64,000 bases of DNA from Solimonas soli DSM 21787 (lineage in GTDB: Bacteria > Pseudomonadota > Gammaproteobacteria > Nevskiales > Nevskiaceae). The notes below the pieces were generated by a model, which was given only the letters and a program-made list of their open reading frames with translations, did no database searches and had not been told where the DNA came from. This document shows, one piece after another, positions 34,507 through 43,558 of the stretch. The translations under genes were made by a program, and so were the position numbers. The stretch covers positions 310,001-374,000 of the forward strand of contig NZ_AXDW01000004.1 in the NCBI RefSeq assembly GCF_000474945.1, given 5' to 3'. Numbering within the stretch: the first letter of the stretch is position 1; the number at the start of each line of letters is the position of its first letter.

Positions 34507-36026
34507 AGTTTCGGTCTCTGGTAGCCGCCGACGGTCGCCTCGATGAACGCCGCCGCGGCCAGCGCGACGTCTTCGCGCATCGGCTTGGCGATGAACTGCA
34601 CACCAATCGGCAAGCCGTCCGGCGACCAGCCCGCACGCACGACCGCACCGGGCCATCCGGTGTTGTTGAAGACCGGCGTGTAACCGTAATTGCCCGGTTC
34701 CGGCACCATGGCCTTCGGCTCGGCCGGCCACGGCTGCGCCGGTGCCCGGTCGGCCGGACAGATCACGAGGTCGTAGGCCGAAAACCATTGCAGGAACTTG
34801 GAGCGGTTGGCGTCCATCGCCTCGGCCAGGCGCGTGAACTCCGGTGTCTTCACCGTAGGCGCCGGCCTTAGATTGATGACTGGCGAGGTCTTGCTCGTCC
34901 CGTATTTCTTGAGCAGGCGCTTCACCCAAGCACGACCGTCGGCGGTACTCAGTGCCTGGCGAATGTCGCTGGACTCGCGGATCAGCGCTGCGGGGCAATC
35001 CTCGACGACGCCGGCGCCGAGCGAGCGGAACTGCGCGACGACCCGGCGCACGGCGGCGTCGGTCTCAGCCGTCGGCGCCTTCGTGCTGCCGTTGTTGACG
35101 AAGTACGCGATGCGCATGGCCTTCAGATCGACGGTCGACGGCGACAGCCACGGCGCCGGCACGATCGCCGCGTCGACGTAGTCGGGCCCGGCGATGACCG
35201 AAGCGATGAGCTCCAGGTCTTCCGTCCAGCGCGCCAACGGCCCGACGACCTGGAAGGGATCGAAGTAGCCGCCGTAGTCGATGATGTGACCGGTGCGTGG
35301 CACCCGGCCCGTCGACGGCTTGAGGCCGGCGATGCCGCAGAAATGCGCAGGCCCGCGGATCGATCCGCCGAAGTCGGTGCCGATGTCGAAGCTGGATCCT
35401 CCGGCCGCGATGATCGACGCGCCGCCGCCCGTCGAACCACCCGGTTGATAGCCGTGCTTGTAGGGGTTGTGCGTCTTGCCGTAGATCAGGTTGGTCGTCA
35501 TGCCGGACAGCGTCAGCTCCGGCGTGTTGGTCTTGCCCATGACGATGGCACCCGCGGCGCGCACGCGTGCCACCGCGGTGGCGTCCCTGTCGGGGACGTA
35601 GTTGCGGCGGCCAAGCGTGCCGCCGGTGGTTCGAACGCCGGCAGTGGCGAGCGAATCCTTGATCGTGCACGGCACGCCGTGCAGCGGACCGATGCGCTGG
35701 CCGCGCGCCAGCAGGGCGTCGGCCTGTCGCGCTTCCTGCAAGGCGCGCTCGGCGATCGGGTACACCACGGCATTGAGCTGGCCGTTCACCGCATCGATGC
35801 GCTTGAGGTAAGCCTGTACCGCTTCGACGGCCGACAGGCGCCTGGATGCGATGAGCGCCGCAATGCGCTTCGCGGAAGTGAAGTTCAGGTCGTCCGGAAT
35901 GCGCGGCCCCGCCAGCTGCGCCTCGGCTCGCAGGCTTGCGGCGAAGCTCGCGGAGGCGGCGCCGGCTGCGGCCAACTCGGCGAGGAAGCGCCGACGTGAA
36001 CGCGGAAGTCTCAGCAAAGAATCCAT
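34503..36026 (-). CDS. Tat-exported amidase (amidase-signature family)
   Basis: 507 residues from ATG 36026. The Tat leader RSRRRFLAELAAAGAASASF is clear. Lys of CTIKDS lies near 123, cis-Ser of GGSTGGGA near 197 and the nucleophile of DFGGSIRGP near 220. It belongs to the RTGHIIDYGG subgroup. It is divergent from the amidase at 36207, with 180 bp between for two promoters, and coupled by overlap to the next amidase downstream. The substrate is unknown; periplasmic location is inferred from the leader. Confidence 0.93.
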   Translation of the reverse strand: MDSLLRLPRSRRRFLAELAAAGAASASFAASLRAEAQLAGPRIPDDLNFTSAKRIAALIASRRLSAVEAVQAYLKRIDAVNGQLNAVVYPIAERALQEARQADALLARGQRIGPLHGVPCTIKDSLATAGVRTTGGTLGRRNYVPDRDATAVARVRAAGAIVMGKTNTPELTLSGMTTNLIYGKTHNPYKHGYQPGGSTGGGASIIAAGGSSFDIGTDFGGSIRGPAHFCGIAGLKPSTGRVPRTGHIIDYGGYFDPFQVVGPLARWTEDLELIASVIAGPDYVDAAIVPAPWLSPSTVDLKAMRIAYFVNNGSTKAPTAETDAAVRRVVAQFRSLGAGVVEDCPAALIRESSDIRQALSTADGRAWVKRLLKKYGTSKTSPVINLRPAPTVKTPEFTRLAEAMDANRSKFLQWFSAYDLVICPADRAPAQPWPAEPKAMVPEPGNYGYTPVFNNTGWPGAVVRAGWSPDGLPIGVQFIAKPMREDVALAAAAFIEATVGGYQRPKL

Positions 36027-36206
36027 AGGGCCGTCTGACGAAGCGTGGTCAGGGAGGTTCACCGCACGCCGCAGGCGCCGCTGCTCCCTTTCGCTATCAG
36101 ACGGCGCGCCGGCGCGATCCCCCACCTGCCGTCGCATCGCCGGGTCGGGCGCGGCGTGCGGCGGACGTCTTCATCGATGAGCCTGAGTTCGAACGGAGCC
36201 CCGCCG

Positions 36207-37805
36207 ATGAAGCTTTCCCCTGTCCTGCGTCCACTGGCGCTTGCCGCCGCCCTGCTGTTCAACGCTGAGGCGCACGCCCTGGCGATAGAAGAAGCGAGCA
36301 TCGCCGATATTCAGGCCGCCTACCGCAGCGGCGAACTGAGCACCCATGAAGTCGTCGCCGCCTATCTCGCGCGCGTCTCTGCCTACGACAAGCGCGGCCC
36401 GTATCTGAACTCGATCATCAGCCTCAACCCGCGGGCACTCGAAGATGCGGACCGCCTTGACGCCGCCTATCGCGCCAGCGGCAGGTTCAGCGGTCCGCTG
36501 CACGGCATCCCGGTACTCGTGAAGGATTGCATCGACGCCGCCGGCATGCCGCTGACCGCCGGCTTCCAGGGCTGGAAGCACTGGTTCCCGGCCCGCGACG
36601 CGACGCTGGTCGAAAAGATCAAGGCCGCCGGCGGCATCGTGCTCGGCAAGGCGTCGCTGTCCGAGTTCACCAACGGCGGCGGCGACAACATCAACTCCGT
36701 GCTGCCCGGCTTCGCGCGCAACCCGTATAACACGGCTTACGCGACCGGCGGCTCCTCGGGCGGCACCGGCGCGGGCATTGCCGCGAGCTTCGCCACGGTC
36801 GGCATTGGCACCGACACCGGCGGCTCGGTGCGCATGCCGTCGGCGCACAACGCGCTGGTCGGCCTGCGCCCGACCGTGGGGCTGGTCTCGCGCGACGGCA
36901 TCCAGCCGAACAACAGCGTGCGAGATACCGCGGGTCCGATGGCGCGCAGCGTCGCCGACCTGGCCGTGCTGCTCGACGCCATCGTCGGCGTCGACGCGCG
37001 CGATCCCGTCACGGCGCGCGCCAAGGGGCACATCGCCAGGACCTACATGACGGCCCTGAAGAAGGACGCGCTCAAAGGCGCGCGGCTCGGCGTGCTGCGC
37101 CAAGTGTTCGATCCGAAAGTCACCGACCCGCGCATCATCGCCAATTTCAACGAGACACTGGCCGAACTGAGGAAGGCCGGCGCCGAGATCGTCGATCCCT
37201 TCCGCGTATCCGCGATCGAGGGTCTGCCCCGCGCGCCGCAGACGCCGGCGCGCATGAAGGACGACATGATCAAATATCTTTCTGCGCATCCCGGCATCCC
37301 ATATGCGAGCCCCAAGGCCATCGCCGATTCGCACCTCGTGCATCCCTTGCACCAGCCTCGCTGGGACGACATCGCCGCCGCCGGCCCCGTCGAAACGGAC
37401 GAAGCGACGATCAAGGGGCTGCAGACCGAGCAGGCCTATCGCGCAGCGTTCACCGAGGCCATGGATGCCGCTCGCATTGATGCGGTGATCTTCCCGACCT
37501 GGGCGCAGCTGCCAGTCCTCAACGGCGATCGCAATACGCAGATCACCAGCGGCGAGCCCGATCCCAAGGGCGGCGTCACCGGCCTGTCGAGCAGTCTGAC
37601 TTTCGTCGGCAGCACGCTGCAGTGGCCGGCGCTATCGGTGCCGAACGGCTATCTCGGCGAGGGCCTGCCGGTCGGCCTGCAGATTCTCGGCCGCGCCTGG
37701 GACGAGTCCAGGATCATCGGCTACGCCTATGCCTACGAACAGGCCACTCATTACCGACGCCCGCCGGCCAGCGTGCCGCCGCTGCCGCCCGACCTGAAGG
37801 ATTGA
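36207..37805 (+). CDS. Sec-exported amidase (amidase-signature family)
   Basis: 532 residues from ATG 36207, which follows GGAG by 8 bases; ATG 36177 would add ten residues. The Sec signal is LRPLALAAALLFNAEAHA. The triad is Lys in VLVKDCIDAAG near 106, cis-Ser in TGGSSGGTG near 183 and Ser in DTGGSVRMPSAHN near 207. It belongs to the subgroup with AYDKRGPYLNSIISLNP and a C-terminal YAYEQATHYRRPP, shared with the genes at 55146, 56789 and 60224. It is transcribed alone, away from its neighbours, and ends before a strong hairpin. Confidence 0.93.
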   Translation: MKLSPVLRPLALAAALLFNAEAHALAIEEASIADIQAAYRSGELSTHEVVAAYLARVSAYDKRGPYLNSIISLNPRALEDADRLDAAYRASGRFSGPLHGIPVLVKDCIDAAGMPLTAGFQGWKHWFPARDATLVEKIKAAGGIVLGKASLSEFTNGGGDNINSVLPGFARNPYNTAYATGGSSGGTGAGIAASFATVGIGTDTGGSVRMPSAHNALVGLRPTVGLVSRDGIQPNNSVRDTAGPMARSVADLAVLLDAIVGVDARDPVTARAKGHIARTYMTALKKDALKGARLGVLRQVFDPKVTDPRIIANFNETLAELRKAGAEIVDPFRVSAIEGLPRAPQTPARMKDDMIKYLSAHPGIPYASPKAIADSHLVHPLHQPRWDDIAAAGPVETDEATIKGLQTEQAYRAAFTEAMDAARIDAVIFPTWAQLPVLNGDRNTQITSGEPDPKGGVTGLSSSLTFVGSTLQWPALSVPNGYLGEGLPVGLQILGRAWDESRIIGYAYAYEQATHYRRPPASVPPLPPDLKD

Positions 37806-37818
37806 AGGCGTGTTCTCC

Positions 37819-37854
37819 CGCCGTGCAGCCGCGCAAGCTCGCGGCTGCACGGCG
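37819..37854. terminator. Bidirectional terminator-like hairpin
   Basis: A perfect 15-bp inverted repeat (CGCCGTGCAGCCGCG and its complement) around a 6-base loop, starting 14 bp after the amidase stop at 37805. It lies between convergent amidase genes. No T-run follows, so intrinsic termination would rest on the stem alone. Confidence 0.6.
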
Positions 37855-37988
37855 GCGCTTCGTGCCGGCGCTCATCAGTGCGCTCGCATCGCGTGGTCCG
37901 GCGCGTCATGCCGGCCACAGGCGACTCCGAAAAAGGGGCGCCGCATGCACGGGCGCCCAGTCACCACTCACACCACTGAGGAAACGCT

Positions 37989-39659
37989 TCAGATCGGCGG
38001 TTTCCTCCAGCCGCCGCTCTTGCTTTCGAGATGCGCCGCGACGGCGAGGCAGATGTCCTCGCGCCACGGCGCGGCGATGACCTGCACGCCGATCGGCAGC
38101 TTGCCGTCCGCCGACGAGCCGCAGCGCACGACGACGACCGGCCAGCCGGTGCTGTTGAAGATGCCGGTGTACGGCCAGCCGTTGCCGGGGCCGCCGCCCG
38201 CAGCCGCGGCCGCCGCGGCCGGATCGACTTCCTGATCGATCGGCTGCGCCGCCTTGCCGGCGACCGGGCACAGGAAGACGTCGTAGCCCTTCATCCACTC
38301 GAGCATCTCCGACTTCGCCGCATCGTGCTCCTGCCAGGCCTTGATCAGATCCGCGGAACTCAGCGGCTTGGCCTTCGCCATCGCTTCCTTGCGCGACGGC
38401 GAGATGTTGTGCGTGCCCCATTTGTCGGCGAGACGCTGATAGAACGCCCAGCCGTCGCCCATCGTCATGCGGCGGCGCGCGTCTGCAAGCTTGAGCATCG
38501 TCTGCGTCGGTGCCGCCTCCTGCACGCCGGCTGCCGAGGCCTGCAGCCACAGCGCCGCCTGGCGCACGGTCTTCTTGGTGTCCTCGTCGGTCGCGTTGCG
38601 GCCGATCGCACCATTGTCGACGCAGTACGCCACCCTCAGGACCTTGAGGTCGACCTTGGCCGGATCGAGCCACGGTGCCGGAGCGCACGAGACGTCGCGA
38701 AAATCGGGGCCGGCGATGATCGGCGTGATCAGCGCGAGATCCTCGACGCGGCGCGTCATCGGCCCGAGCTGCTGCCAGAGGTCGAACATGCCGCCGTAGT
38801 CGACGATGTGTCCCGTGCGGGGCACGCGTACCGAGGTCGGCTTGATGCCGGCGATGCCGTTGTTGTGCGAGGGGCCGCGGATCGAGCCGCCCCAATCCGA
38901 ACCGATGTCGAAGGCCGCGCCGCCCGCTGCCACGATGGCGCCGGCGCCGCCCGACGAGCCGGAAGTGCTGCGCGTCAGATCGTAGGGGTTGTGCGAGGAG
39001 CCGTAGAGCAGATTGCTGGCCGTGCTGATGCCGGACAGGCCGCCTAGCGTGAACTCCGGCGTATTGGTCTTGCCAAGCAGGATGGCGCCGGCCTTGCGCA
39101 CGCGCGCGACGACGGTCGCATCCCGCTCGGGCACGTACTGCTGGCGGCCGTAGGTGGCGCCGGTCGAGATCACGCCCTCGGCGTCGAGCGAGTCCTTGAT
39201 CGTCATCGGCACGCCGTGCAGCGGGCCGGCCCAGTCGCCGCGCTTGGCGCGCTCGTCGAGCGCCTTGGCCTCGGCGCGCGCGCGCGCATAGCAATTCATC
39301 ACGACGGCGTTGAGCCGGTCGTTGACCTCGATCTGCCGGGCGATGTACGCCTCGACGGCCTCGCTCGCCGTCACCTTGCCCTCGCGGATCAAGCCGGCGA
39401 GCTTGGTCGCCGACATGTAGATCACCTCCTTGCTGCTGTCGCCGGACGCCGGCACCGCAGCCGCCGCGCCCGTCGGCGCAGCGCCGCCGCCCAGCGTCGG
39501 CGGCGTCGCCGGCTTCGGGCCGCAGGCGGCCAGCGCCGCCGCGCCCGCCGCCGCGAATGCGGAGCCGCGCTGGAACAGTTGGCGGCGCGAAGGCATCCGC
39601 GGCGCTTCGTCGTCGGCCTCGTGCTGCCGCAGCTCGTGCATCGGTTCGCGATTTTCCAT
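37989..39659 (-). CDS. Tat-exported amidase lipoprotein (amidase-signature family)
   Basis: 556 residues from ATG 39659, with GGAGG upstream. The leader SRRQLFQRGSAFAAAGAAAL followed by AAC GPKP indicates a Tat lipoprotein, with a Pro/Ala/Gly linker before the enzyme. Lys of MTIKDS lies near 155; cis-Ser of SGSSGGAG and Ser of DWGGSIRGPSHNN follow. It shares the VPRTGHIVDYGG motif with its subgroup. It is the last gene of a probable six-gene operon running from 46382 down, 14 bp after the preceding amidase. An Ala/Gly stretch (DPAAAAAAAGGGPG) near the C-terminus is unusual. Confidence 0.93.
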   Translation of the reverse strand: MENREPMHELRQHEADDEAPRMPSRRQLFQRGSAFAAAGAAALAACGPKPATPPTLGGGAAPTGAAAAVPASGDSSKEVIYMSATKLAGLIREGKVTASEAVEAYIARQIEVNDRLNAVVMNCYARARAEAKALDERAKRGDWAGPLHGVPMTIKDSLDAEGVISTGATYGRQQYVPERDATVVARVRKAGAILLGKTNTPEFTLGGLSGISTASNLLYGSSHNPYDLTRSTSGSSGGAGAIVAAGGAAFDIGSDWGGSIRGPSHNNGIAGIKPTSVRVPRTGHIVDYGGMFDLWQQLGPMTRRVEDLALITPIIAGPDFRDVSCAPAPWLDPAKVDLKVLRVAYCVDNGAIGRNATDEDTKKTVRQAALWLQASAAGVQEAAPTQTMLKLADARRRMTMGDGWAFYQRLADKWGTHNISPSRKEAMAKAKPLSSADLIKAWQEHDAAKSEMLEWMKGYDVFLCPVAGKAAQPIDQEVDPAAAAAAAGGGPGNGWPYTGIFNSTGWPVVVVRCGSSADGKLPIGVQVIAAPWREDICLAVAAHLESKSGGWRKPPI

Positions 39660-39673
39660 TGCATTCCTCCCGT

Positions 39674-41227
39674 TCAGATCGACGGCGCGATCCAGCCGCC
39701 CGTCTGCTTCTCGATGTGCGCCAGCGCCGCGAGCACGATGTCGTCGCGCCAGGGCTGCGCCACCACCTGGATGCCGATCGGCAGGCCCGGCGCCTCCTTG
39801 GAGGTGCCGGCGCGCACCACGCCGGCCGGCCAGCCGGTCGTGTTGTACTCGCTCGTGTAGCTCATGCCGCCGCGCGCCGCGTCGCCGCCGGGCGGCGTCC
39901 AGTCCAGGGGAATCGGCGCGCGCTGGCTCGCCGGGCAGACGATGAGGTCGTACTGCTCGAACCAGGCCAGCTGCTCGCTCTTGATCGCGTCCATTTGCTC
40001 GCAGGCCGCGGTGAACTCGGCCGAGCTGATCACCTTGCCGTCGAGGCGCAGGCCCGGCGACGCCTGCTTGGTGCCGTGCTGAGCCAGCAGGCGCCGCATG
40101 TACTCGCGGCCGTCGGCGGCGCTGAAGGTGCTGCGCGCCTCGCCGAGTTCCTTCATCTTGGGCGGCGCGTCCTGACGGATTGCGCAGCCGAGCTTTTCGA
40201 AGCAGCCGACGCATTGCTTGACCAGCGCCTGCATCTCGGCGCTCGCCGGCACCTGGCCGTTGCTGACGTACCAGGCGACGCGCAGCTTCGCGAGATCGAC
40301 CGCCGCCGGATCGCCGAGCGGCACGGGAGCCATTGCCGCGTCCCAGCCGTCAGGACCCTGCAAGATCGGCAGGAGCAACACGAGATCGGCGACCCGGCGC
40401 GCCAGCGGACCAGTCTCTTGGAAATTGTCGAAGGGGCCGCCGTAGCCGACGATGTGGCCGGTGCGCGGCACGCGCCCGTAGCTCGGCTTGATGCCGGCGA
40501 TGCCGTTGGCGAAAGCCGGCCCCCGGATCGAGCCGCCGTAGTCGGAGCCGATGTCGAAATAGGCGCCGCAGGCGGCGACGATCGCGCCGGCGCCGCCCGA
40601 CGAACCGCTCGGCTGGTAGTCGATGTTGTATGGATTCTTCGTCAGGCCGTATACGAGATTGACGGTGCCCTTGCCGCCGCCGCCGAGCGTGAATTCCGGC
40701 GTGTTGGTCTTGCCGAGCAGGATGCCGCCGGCGGCGCGCGCACGCGCCACGACGGTCGCGTCCTTGCCGGGCACGTAATCCTTGCGGCCGAGCGTGCCGC
40801 CGGTGCTGACCACGCCTTCTGTATCGAACGAATCCTTGATCGTGAACGGCACACCGTGCAGCGGCCCCTTGGGCTTGCCGGCCGCGAGCAGCGCGTCGGC
40901 TTCCCGCGCCTCGGCCAGGGCGCGTTCGCGGCAGGTGGCGACCACGGCGTTGATCTTCGGATTCACCGCATCGATGCGCGCATAGCAGCGCTGCACGAGA
41001 TCGACGGCGCTGACCTGGCGCGCACGCAGCATCGCGGCGATCTCGACGACCGACTTCTCGAGCAGTTCATCGACCGCCGCCGCGAAAGCCGGCGCCGGGA
41101 AGCGCGCCAGGGCCAGCCCGCCGGCGGCCGCGGCCGAGGCGGCGATGAAGCGACGGCGCGAGAGCCGCGCGGTCGTCGCGGCTTCCGGCGTCTCCGCCGT
41201 GAGCGCCGCGCTTTCGGAATCGAACAT
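39674..41227 (-). CDS. Tat-exported amidase (amidase-signature family)
   Basis: 517 residues from ATG 41227. The Tat leader is SRRRFIAASAAAAGGLALA, with a probable cleavage site after PAPAFA. The triad is Lys in FTIKDSFDTEG near 131, cis-Ser in SGSSGGAG near 209 and Ser in DYGGSIRGP near 233. It lies 42 bp after the acetamidase/formamidase gene, and the amidase gene at 37989-39659 follows 14 bp downstream, so both are in the asparaginase operon. Substrate unknown. Confidence 0.93.
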   Translation of the reverse strand: MFDSESAALTAETPEAATTARLSRRRFIAASAAAAGGLALARFPAPAFAAAVDELLEKSVVEIAAMLRARQVSAVDLVQRCYARIDAVNPKINAVVATCRERALAEAREADALLAAGKPKGPLHGVPFTIKDSFDTEGVVSTGGTLGRKDYVPGKDATVVARARAAGGILLGKTNTPEFTLGGGGKGTVNLVYGLTKNPYNIDYQPSGSSGGAGAIVAACGAYFDIGSDYGGSIRGPAFANGIAGIKPSYGRVPRTGHIVGYGGPFDNFQETGPLARRVADLVLLLPILQGPDGWDAAMAPVPLGDPAAVDLAKLRVAWYVSNGQVPASAEMQALVKQCVGCFEKLGCAIRQDAPPKMKELGEARSTFSAADGREYMRRLLAQHGTKQASPGLRLDGKVISSAEFTAACEQMDAIKSEQLAWFEQYDLIVCPASQRAPIPLDWTPPGGDAARGGMSYTSEYNTTGWPAGVVRAGTSKEAPGLPIGIQVVAQPWRDDIVLAALAHIEKQTGGWIAPSI

Positions 41228-41269
41228 TGCAGTCCCCCCTCTACGTGAAGATGTGATCGCCGGCGTGGC

Positions 41270-42409
41270 TCACGGCCTGCCGGAACGGATGACCGGCGAC
41301 TTGTCGCCGACGAACAAAGCTTTCGGAATCATCGCGTGCACGCCCTTGACGTCGTCGACGACCTGCGTGACGCGAAAATCGATGCCGATGCTCGACAGCG
41401 CGAAGGCGCGCTGGAACTCGAGCCCTTTCTTTTCCTCGAGGAACGCGTTGGTCTGGCGGATTGCCATCTGCATCGCCTTGTCGAGGTCCGGATCGAGCCC
41501 GAAAGTGATCCAGTGCTTCGGCGTCTCGGCGCGCGGCGCGCTCAGCTTCATGCCCTTGTGAAGGACGAAGCGGAATACCGCCGTGTTCGCCGTCTCGATC
41601 GCCGTCACCGTCACTTCGCCGTCGCCCTGCGCGGCGTGCGAATCGCCGGTGAAGAACATCGCGCCGCGCCTGAACACCGGCAGGAACAGGCGGGTGCCGG
41701 ACACCAGTTCCTTGCAGTCGAGATTGCCGCCGAACAGTCCTGGCGGGCCGCTGCGGCGGTTGTCGCCCTCCGACGCGGCGGGCAGCACGCCCATCACGCC
41801 GTTGAACGGCCCGAGCGGCACCTCGATGCCATGGTCGAACAGGCCAACGTGACGCCGGAGATCGAGCGGCACCACCCTGGCGTAGGGCGCCGGCACGTCG
41901 TCCGGAATGCCGCCGCGGCCGGGCCGCATGCTCACCACCCCGTACGGGATGCGCGGCTCGACCGAGAGGATCTGCACCTCGAGCGTATCGCCCGGCATCG
42001 CGCCGGCGACGGCGATCGGCCCGATCAGCATGTGCCCGCTCGGAATGCCCGGCTGGCGTGGCGTCTCCTTGAGCACGCGCGCGATCTCGGCCACCGCCTG
42101 GCGCTGCTCGCCGGTCAGCGTCAGGCCCTGGGCCTTGATCCAGGCCTCCGGATCCTCGTCGCCCCAGCGATTGCCGCCGCCGCCGTCGATGCGCACGGTC
42201 TCGCCGCTCCTGACCGTCAGGATCGGCGCCTTCTGCGCCGGGAAATTGCCGATCACGGCATTGGCCGGCGTCTGGTGCACGTAATGGTCGTAACGCGGCG
42301 CGTGATCGAGGAACGGCACACCGGCGTGCGCGGCCGGCGCCAGCATGGCGCACAGCAGAGCCGCCAGCGCCGTGCGGCGGCGCGGCATCTTGTTCGTTTC
42401 AATACTCAT
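41270..42409 (-). CDS. Exported acetamidase/formamidase family protein
   Basis: 379 residues with a Sec signal (RRTALAALLCAMLAPAAHA). It belongs to the FmdA/AmdA fold, unrelated to the amidase-signature enzymes. Typical motifs are GPIAVAGAMPGDTLEVQIL, RPGRGGIPDDV, DLRRHVGLFDHGIEVPLGPF and FFTGDSHAAQGDGEVT (metal-ligand-type His/Asp region). The family hydrolyses short amides such as formamide or acetamide. Its start overlaps the preceding asparaginase stop by 11 bp, so they are cotranslated. Export is unusual for this family, whose known members are mostly cytoplasmic. Confidence 0.9.
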   Translation of the reverse strand: MSIETNKMPRRRTALAALLCAMLAPAAHAGVPFLDHAPRYDHYVHQTPANAVIGNFPAQKAPILTVRSGETVRIDGGGGNRWGDEDPEAWIKAQGLTLTGEQRQAVAEIARVLKETPRQPGIPSGHMLIGPIAVAGAMPGDTLEVQILSVEPRIPYGVVSMRPGRGGIPDDVPAPYARVVPLDLRRHVGLFDHGIEVPLGPFNGVMGVLPAASEGDNRRSGPPGLFGGNLDCKELVSGTRLFLPVFRRGAMFFTGDSHAAQGDGEVTVTAIETANTAVFRFVLHKGMKLSAPRAETPKHWITFGLDPDLDKAMQMAIRQTNAFLEEKKGLEFQRAFALSSIGIDFRVTQVVDDVKGVHAMIPKALFVGDKSPVIRSGRP

Positions 42410-43544
42410 CGAAAATTCTCTGGACCTCTTTGATGTCGTGCGTCTTGGTCAGCGCGAGCTGCAGCAGCAGCCGCGCCTTTTCCGGTTGCAGGTTGTCGCC
42501 GGCGACGATGTGGGATTCGGCACGGCGCGGCGTCATCTGCACCCGGCCGCTGCGCGTGCGCGTCGTCATCACGACGACCACGCCCTTGGCCTGCGCACGC
42601 TTGATCGCCTCGGTTTGCGAGGCGGTCGCTGAACCCGCGCCGATGCCGTCGATCACGACGCCCTGCGCGCCATGCGCCACCATCGCGTCGATCAGATAGC
42701 CGGGCGCCTCCTGGTAGCCGTACGCGACCTCGACGTCCGGCACTTGGGGATACGCGCGGCCGGCGAATTCGGAGTTGAAGGTATGGCGGCGCAGCGGCTC
42801 GCGATAGAACACCACGCGATCCGGATCGGCGAAGCCGAGAGGGCCGACGTCGACGCCCTTGAACGTCTGCATGCGATAGGCGCTGGTCTTCATCACGTCG
42901 CGCGCGGCATTGATGTTCTGGTTCATGCAATGCAGGACGCCCTTGTTCCACGCGTCCTTCGAGGCCGCCACGCGCACCGCGTTGTAGAGGTTCAGCGGGC
43001 CATCGCCGGATAGTCCGGTCCACGGCCGCTGCGAGCCGACGAAGACGATCGGCTTGTGCGTCTTCACGACGAGGTTCATGTAGAACGCGACCTCGGCCAT
43101 GATGTTGGTGCCGTGCGTTACGACGATGCCGTCCACATCCGGCTCGCGCGCCAGCTCGTTGAGCCGCCGTGCCACCACAACCAAATCGTCATAAATTTCG
43201 CTGCCCGCAGCGCGACCGGGCGGCGCTCGGAAATCCTCGGTCGTCACGCGGGCGATATAAGCAAGCTCCGGCAGGTCGTGAATCCAATCCTGGGGATCAA
43301 CGCGCGGCACGCCAGGGCCGCCGTAGTTGGTGATGTTGAGGCGATCAGTCGCGCGGCTCGCGATGGTGCCGCCCATCGACATCAGCACGACATGCGGCAG
43401 CTTCGCGGCGCCCGTCGGGGCCGCTTCCGGCGGCACGCTCCGCGGAATCTCCTGCGCGACGGCAACGCCGGCCGCGAAGGCCAGCAGCGCGGCGCCGATC
43501 CATCGTGCGGCACGCATCGGAGCGTGGTGGGAAAAGTTCGTCAT
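42399..43544 (-). CDS. Periplasmic type II L-asparaginase
   Basis: 381 residues from ATG 43544. A signal peptide (WIGAALLAFAAGVAVAQ) is followed by the first catalytic motif SMGGTIASR and the second VVTHGTNIMAE with the Thr/Asp pair. GSQRPW, GDGPLNLYNAV and a C-terminal VVAGDNLQPEKARLLLQLAL complete the family pattern. It converts asparagine (possibly glutamine) to the acid plus ammonia. It lies 14 bp after a second asparaginase and overlaps the acetamidase gene. A roughly 30-residue linker with Pro and Ala follows the signal. Confidence 0.93.
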   Translation of the reverse strand: MTNFSHHAPMRAARWIGAALLAFAAGVAVAQEIPRSVPPEAAPTGAAKLPHVVLMSMGGTIASRATDRLNITNYGGPGVPRVDPQDWIHDLPELAYIARVTTEDFRAPPGRAAGSEIYDDLVVVARRLNELAREPDVDGIVVTHGTNIMAEVAFYMNLVVKTHKPIVFVGSQRPWTGLSGDGPLNLYNAVRVAASKDAWNKGVLHCMNQNINAARDVMKTSAYRMQTFKGVDVGPLGFADPDRVVFYREPLRRHTFNSEFAGRAYPQVPDVEVAYGYQEAPGYLIDAMVAHGAQGVVIDGIGAGSATASQTEAIKRAQAKGVVVVMTTRTRSGRVQMTPRRAESHIVAGDNLQPEKARLLLQLALTKTHDIKEVQRIFDEY

Positions 43545-43558
43545 CGGCGGATCGCGGC

